Part shown: positions 5,064 to 5,922 of the stretch, piece after piece
Layout: the number at the start of each line of letters is the position of its first letter
How positions within the stretch are numbered: the stretch's first letter is position 1
Assembly (NCBI GenBank): GCA_900555515.1
Contig: USLO01000110.1
Location: forward strand, 1 to 5,922
DNA from: an uncultured Collinsella sp.
Lineage (GTDB): Bacteria > Actinomycetota > Coriobacteriia > Coriobacteriales > Coriobacteriaceae
Length of the DNA stretch: 5,922 bases
Direction of reading: 5' to 3'
Made by a program: the position numbers and the translations under genes
Notes under the pieces: generated by a model
Database searches by the model: none
The model's input: the letters and a program-made list of their open reading frames with translations, nothing else
Told to the model about the DNA's origin: nothing

Positions 5064-5922
5064 AGACGTCCGCGATACCCGAACCCGCCGTATCTGTCTG
5101 ACGCATAAACGACGGCATCTCCCCCGTCGCGGCGCAGGCGGCAATCTGATGCAGCGCCTCAGCAACCGCATCATCTGCCGCGGCGCCGATATGCCAGCGC
5201 GCGGCAGCCGTGACGGCCTCGTTGGCATTGGCGACTGCCACAGAGTTGGGAACGGCACCGATCATAGGCAGATCGTTGTCGGAATCACCGAACACAGCCA
5301 CCTCGTCGAGCGTCAGGTCCAAAGCGCGCGCAAGCTCCAGCGCGGCGCAACCCTTGTCCCAACCTGCTGGAAGGATGTCGAACAGGCGCACACGATTGTT
5401 GGGAAACACGAGCGAGAGCTCCGGTACCTCAGCGGCAACGCGCTCACGTAGCTCCGCGAGCTCCTCACGCGAACGGGCACTCCAGATATTCGCCTTAAAC
5501 ACCGGCGCGTCATCGACAACAGGACGGCACGGGGCCTCTTCGCCCTTGAGCCACGCGTTGCCGCCCGACTCCATGGCGCGGCGCACGCGCTCGGGGTCGC
5601 TCGTCACGCAATAGGCATCGTTATCCCAAAAGTCATCACCCAGGCTGTAGACCTTCAGATACGTATCGTCGGTCTCTTGCTCCAAGTAGTCAGCCAAACG
5701 CATAAGGGCGGCGTTGTCGGTCGCACGCGAAGCGACCGCCTGACCGTCGACAAACATGACCTGGCCGTTGCAGAACGCGCCGGTCGAGAAGCACTCGGCG
5801 CGATTGCGGAACATCCAGCCCATCGCGGACGGCTGGCGACCCGAGACCGGGCCAAAGTGCAGACCCGCCGCCTGCATGGCATGAATGCCCTCGATGGCGT
5901 AGTCGCTGGCGCCGTCATGCCC
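5062..5922 (-). CDS. HAD superfamily hydrolase, Cof/YidA type (5' end outside window)
   Basis: This is probably a cytoplasmic sugar-phosphate or nucleotide phosphatase with a C2-type cap. The frame runs off the window edge: codons between 5922 and 5878 read GHDGASDYAIEGIHA, so the ATG at 5877 is internal and motif I (DxDGT) lies outside. In-window residues are numbered from the edge. Motif II is Ser27 in GPVSGR, motif III is Lys190 in GWDKGCAALEL and motif IV is FGDSDNDLPMI with Asp213 and Asp217. The cap domain lies between motifs II and III. It ends with TAG at 5062-5064, ten bases before the LysR start. The linkage suggests an operon, but the substrate of such enzymes cannot be read from sequence and a direct link to methionine is not shown. 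Confidence 0.9.
   Translation of the reverse strand, partial: GHDGASDYAIEGIHAMQAAGLHFGPVSGRQPSAMGWMFRNRAECFSTGAFCNGQVMFVDGQAVASRATDNAALMRLADYLEQETDDTYLKVYSLGDDFWDNDAYCVTSDPERVRRAMESGGNAWLKGEEAPCRPVVDDAPVFKANIWSARSREELAELRERVAAEVPELSLVFPNNRVRLFDILPAGWDKGCAALELARALDLTLDEVAVFGDSDNDLPMIGAVPNSVAVANANEAVTAAARWHIGAAADDAVAEALHQIAACAATGEMPSFMRQTDTAGSGIADV

Noticed and set aside
5052..5258. N-terminal extension of the LysR protein to 5258
   Set aside because: The extra residues are Arg- and Pro-rich shadow sequence of the HAD gene; LysR proteins begin directly with the helix-turn-helix, as from ATG 5051.

Overview
This is a GC-rich, gene-dense bacterial chromosome segment (roughly 60% G+C by eye) with short intergenic gaps, strong AGGAGG-type ribosome binding sites and U-tailed intrinsic terminators. 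The protein families and terminator style fit a GC-rich anaerobic Gram-positive. My best guess is a gut Coriobacteriia (Collinsella-like) genome, from general resemblance only. I see no mobile element, CRISPR array, tRNA or rRNA.

Layout. Bases 1-539 (+) hold the 3' end of an NCS2 transporter of the AzgA/PbuG purine branch, closed by a strong terminator (567-607). An esterase-like alpha/beta hydrolase follows on the + strand, with an uncertain TTG start near 677 and its end at 1342. It converges on a minus-strand gene, and the two share a bidirectional terminator (1341-1383). Everything after that is on the minus strand. In transcription order it is a HAD/Cof phosphatase (5' end beyond base 5922), a LysR-type regulator (5051-4155), a MetE-core (YxjG/YxjH-like) methyltransferase (3999-2866) and a UraA-type uracil permease (2740-1406).

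How the parts may work together. The HAD gene and the LysR gene are tightly coupled: the HAD stop codon runs straight into the LysR ribosome binding site. The 155-base AT-rich gap between LysR and the MetE-like gene holds a dyad, ATATAG-N7-CTATAT, with a T-N11-A core. Its arms and spacing match the MET-box that I recall for methionine-specific LysR regulators of streptococci. A weak promoter (TTTACG-N17-CATACT) places this box near -66, the classical LysR recognition position. The simplest reading is that the LysR protein senses sulfur amino acid status and controls the methyltransferase gene. The uracil permease has its own promoter and a leader hairpin and is probably regulated separately. 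The window contains two NCS2 permeases from different branches, on opposite strands, on either side of the hydrolase.

Most of the window is ordinary metabolism and transport. The intergenic control region at 4000-4154 is its most interesting part.
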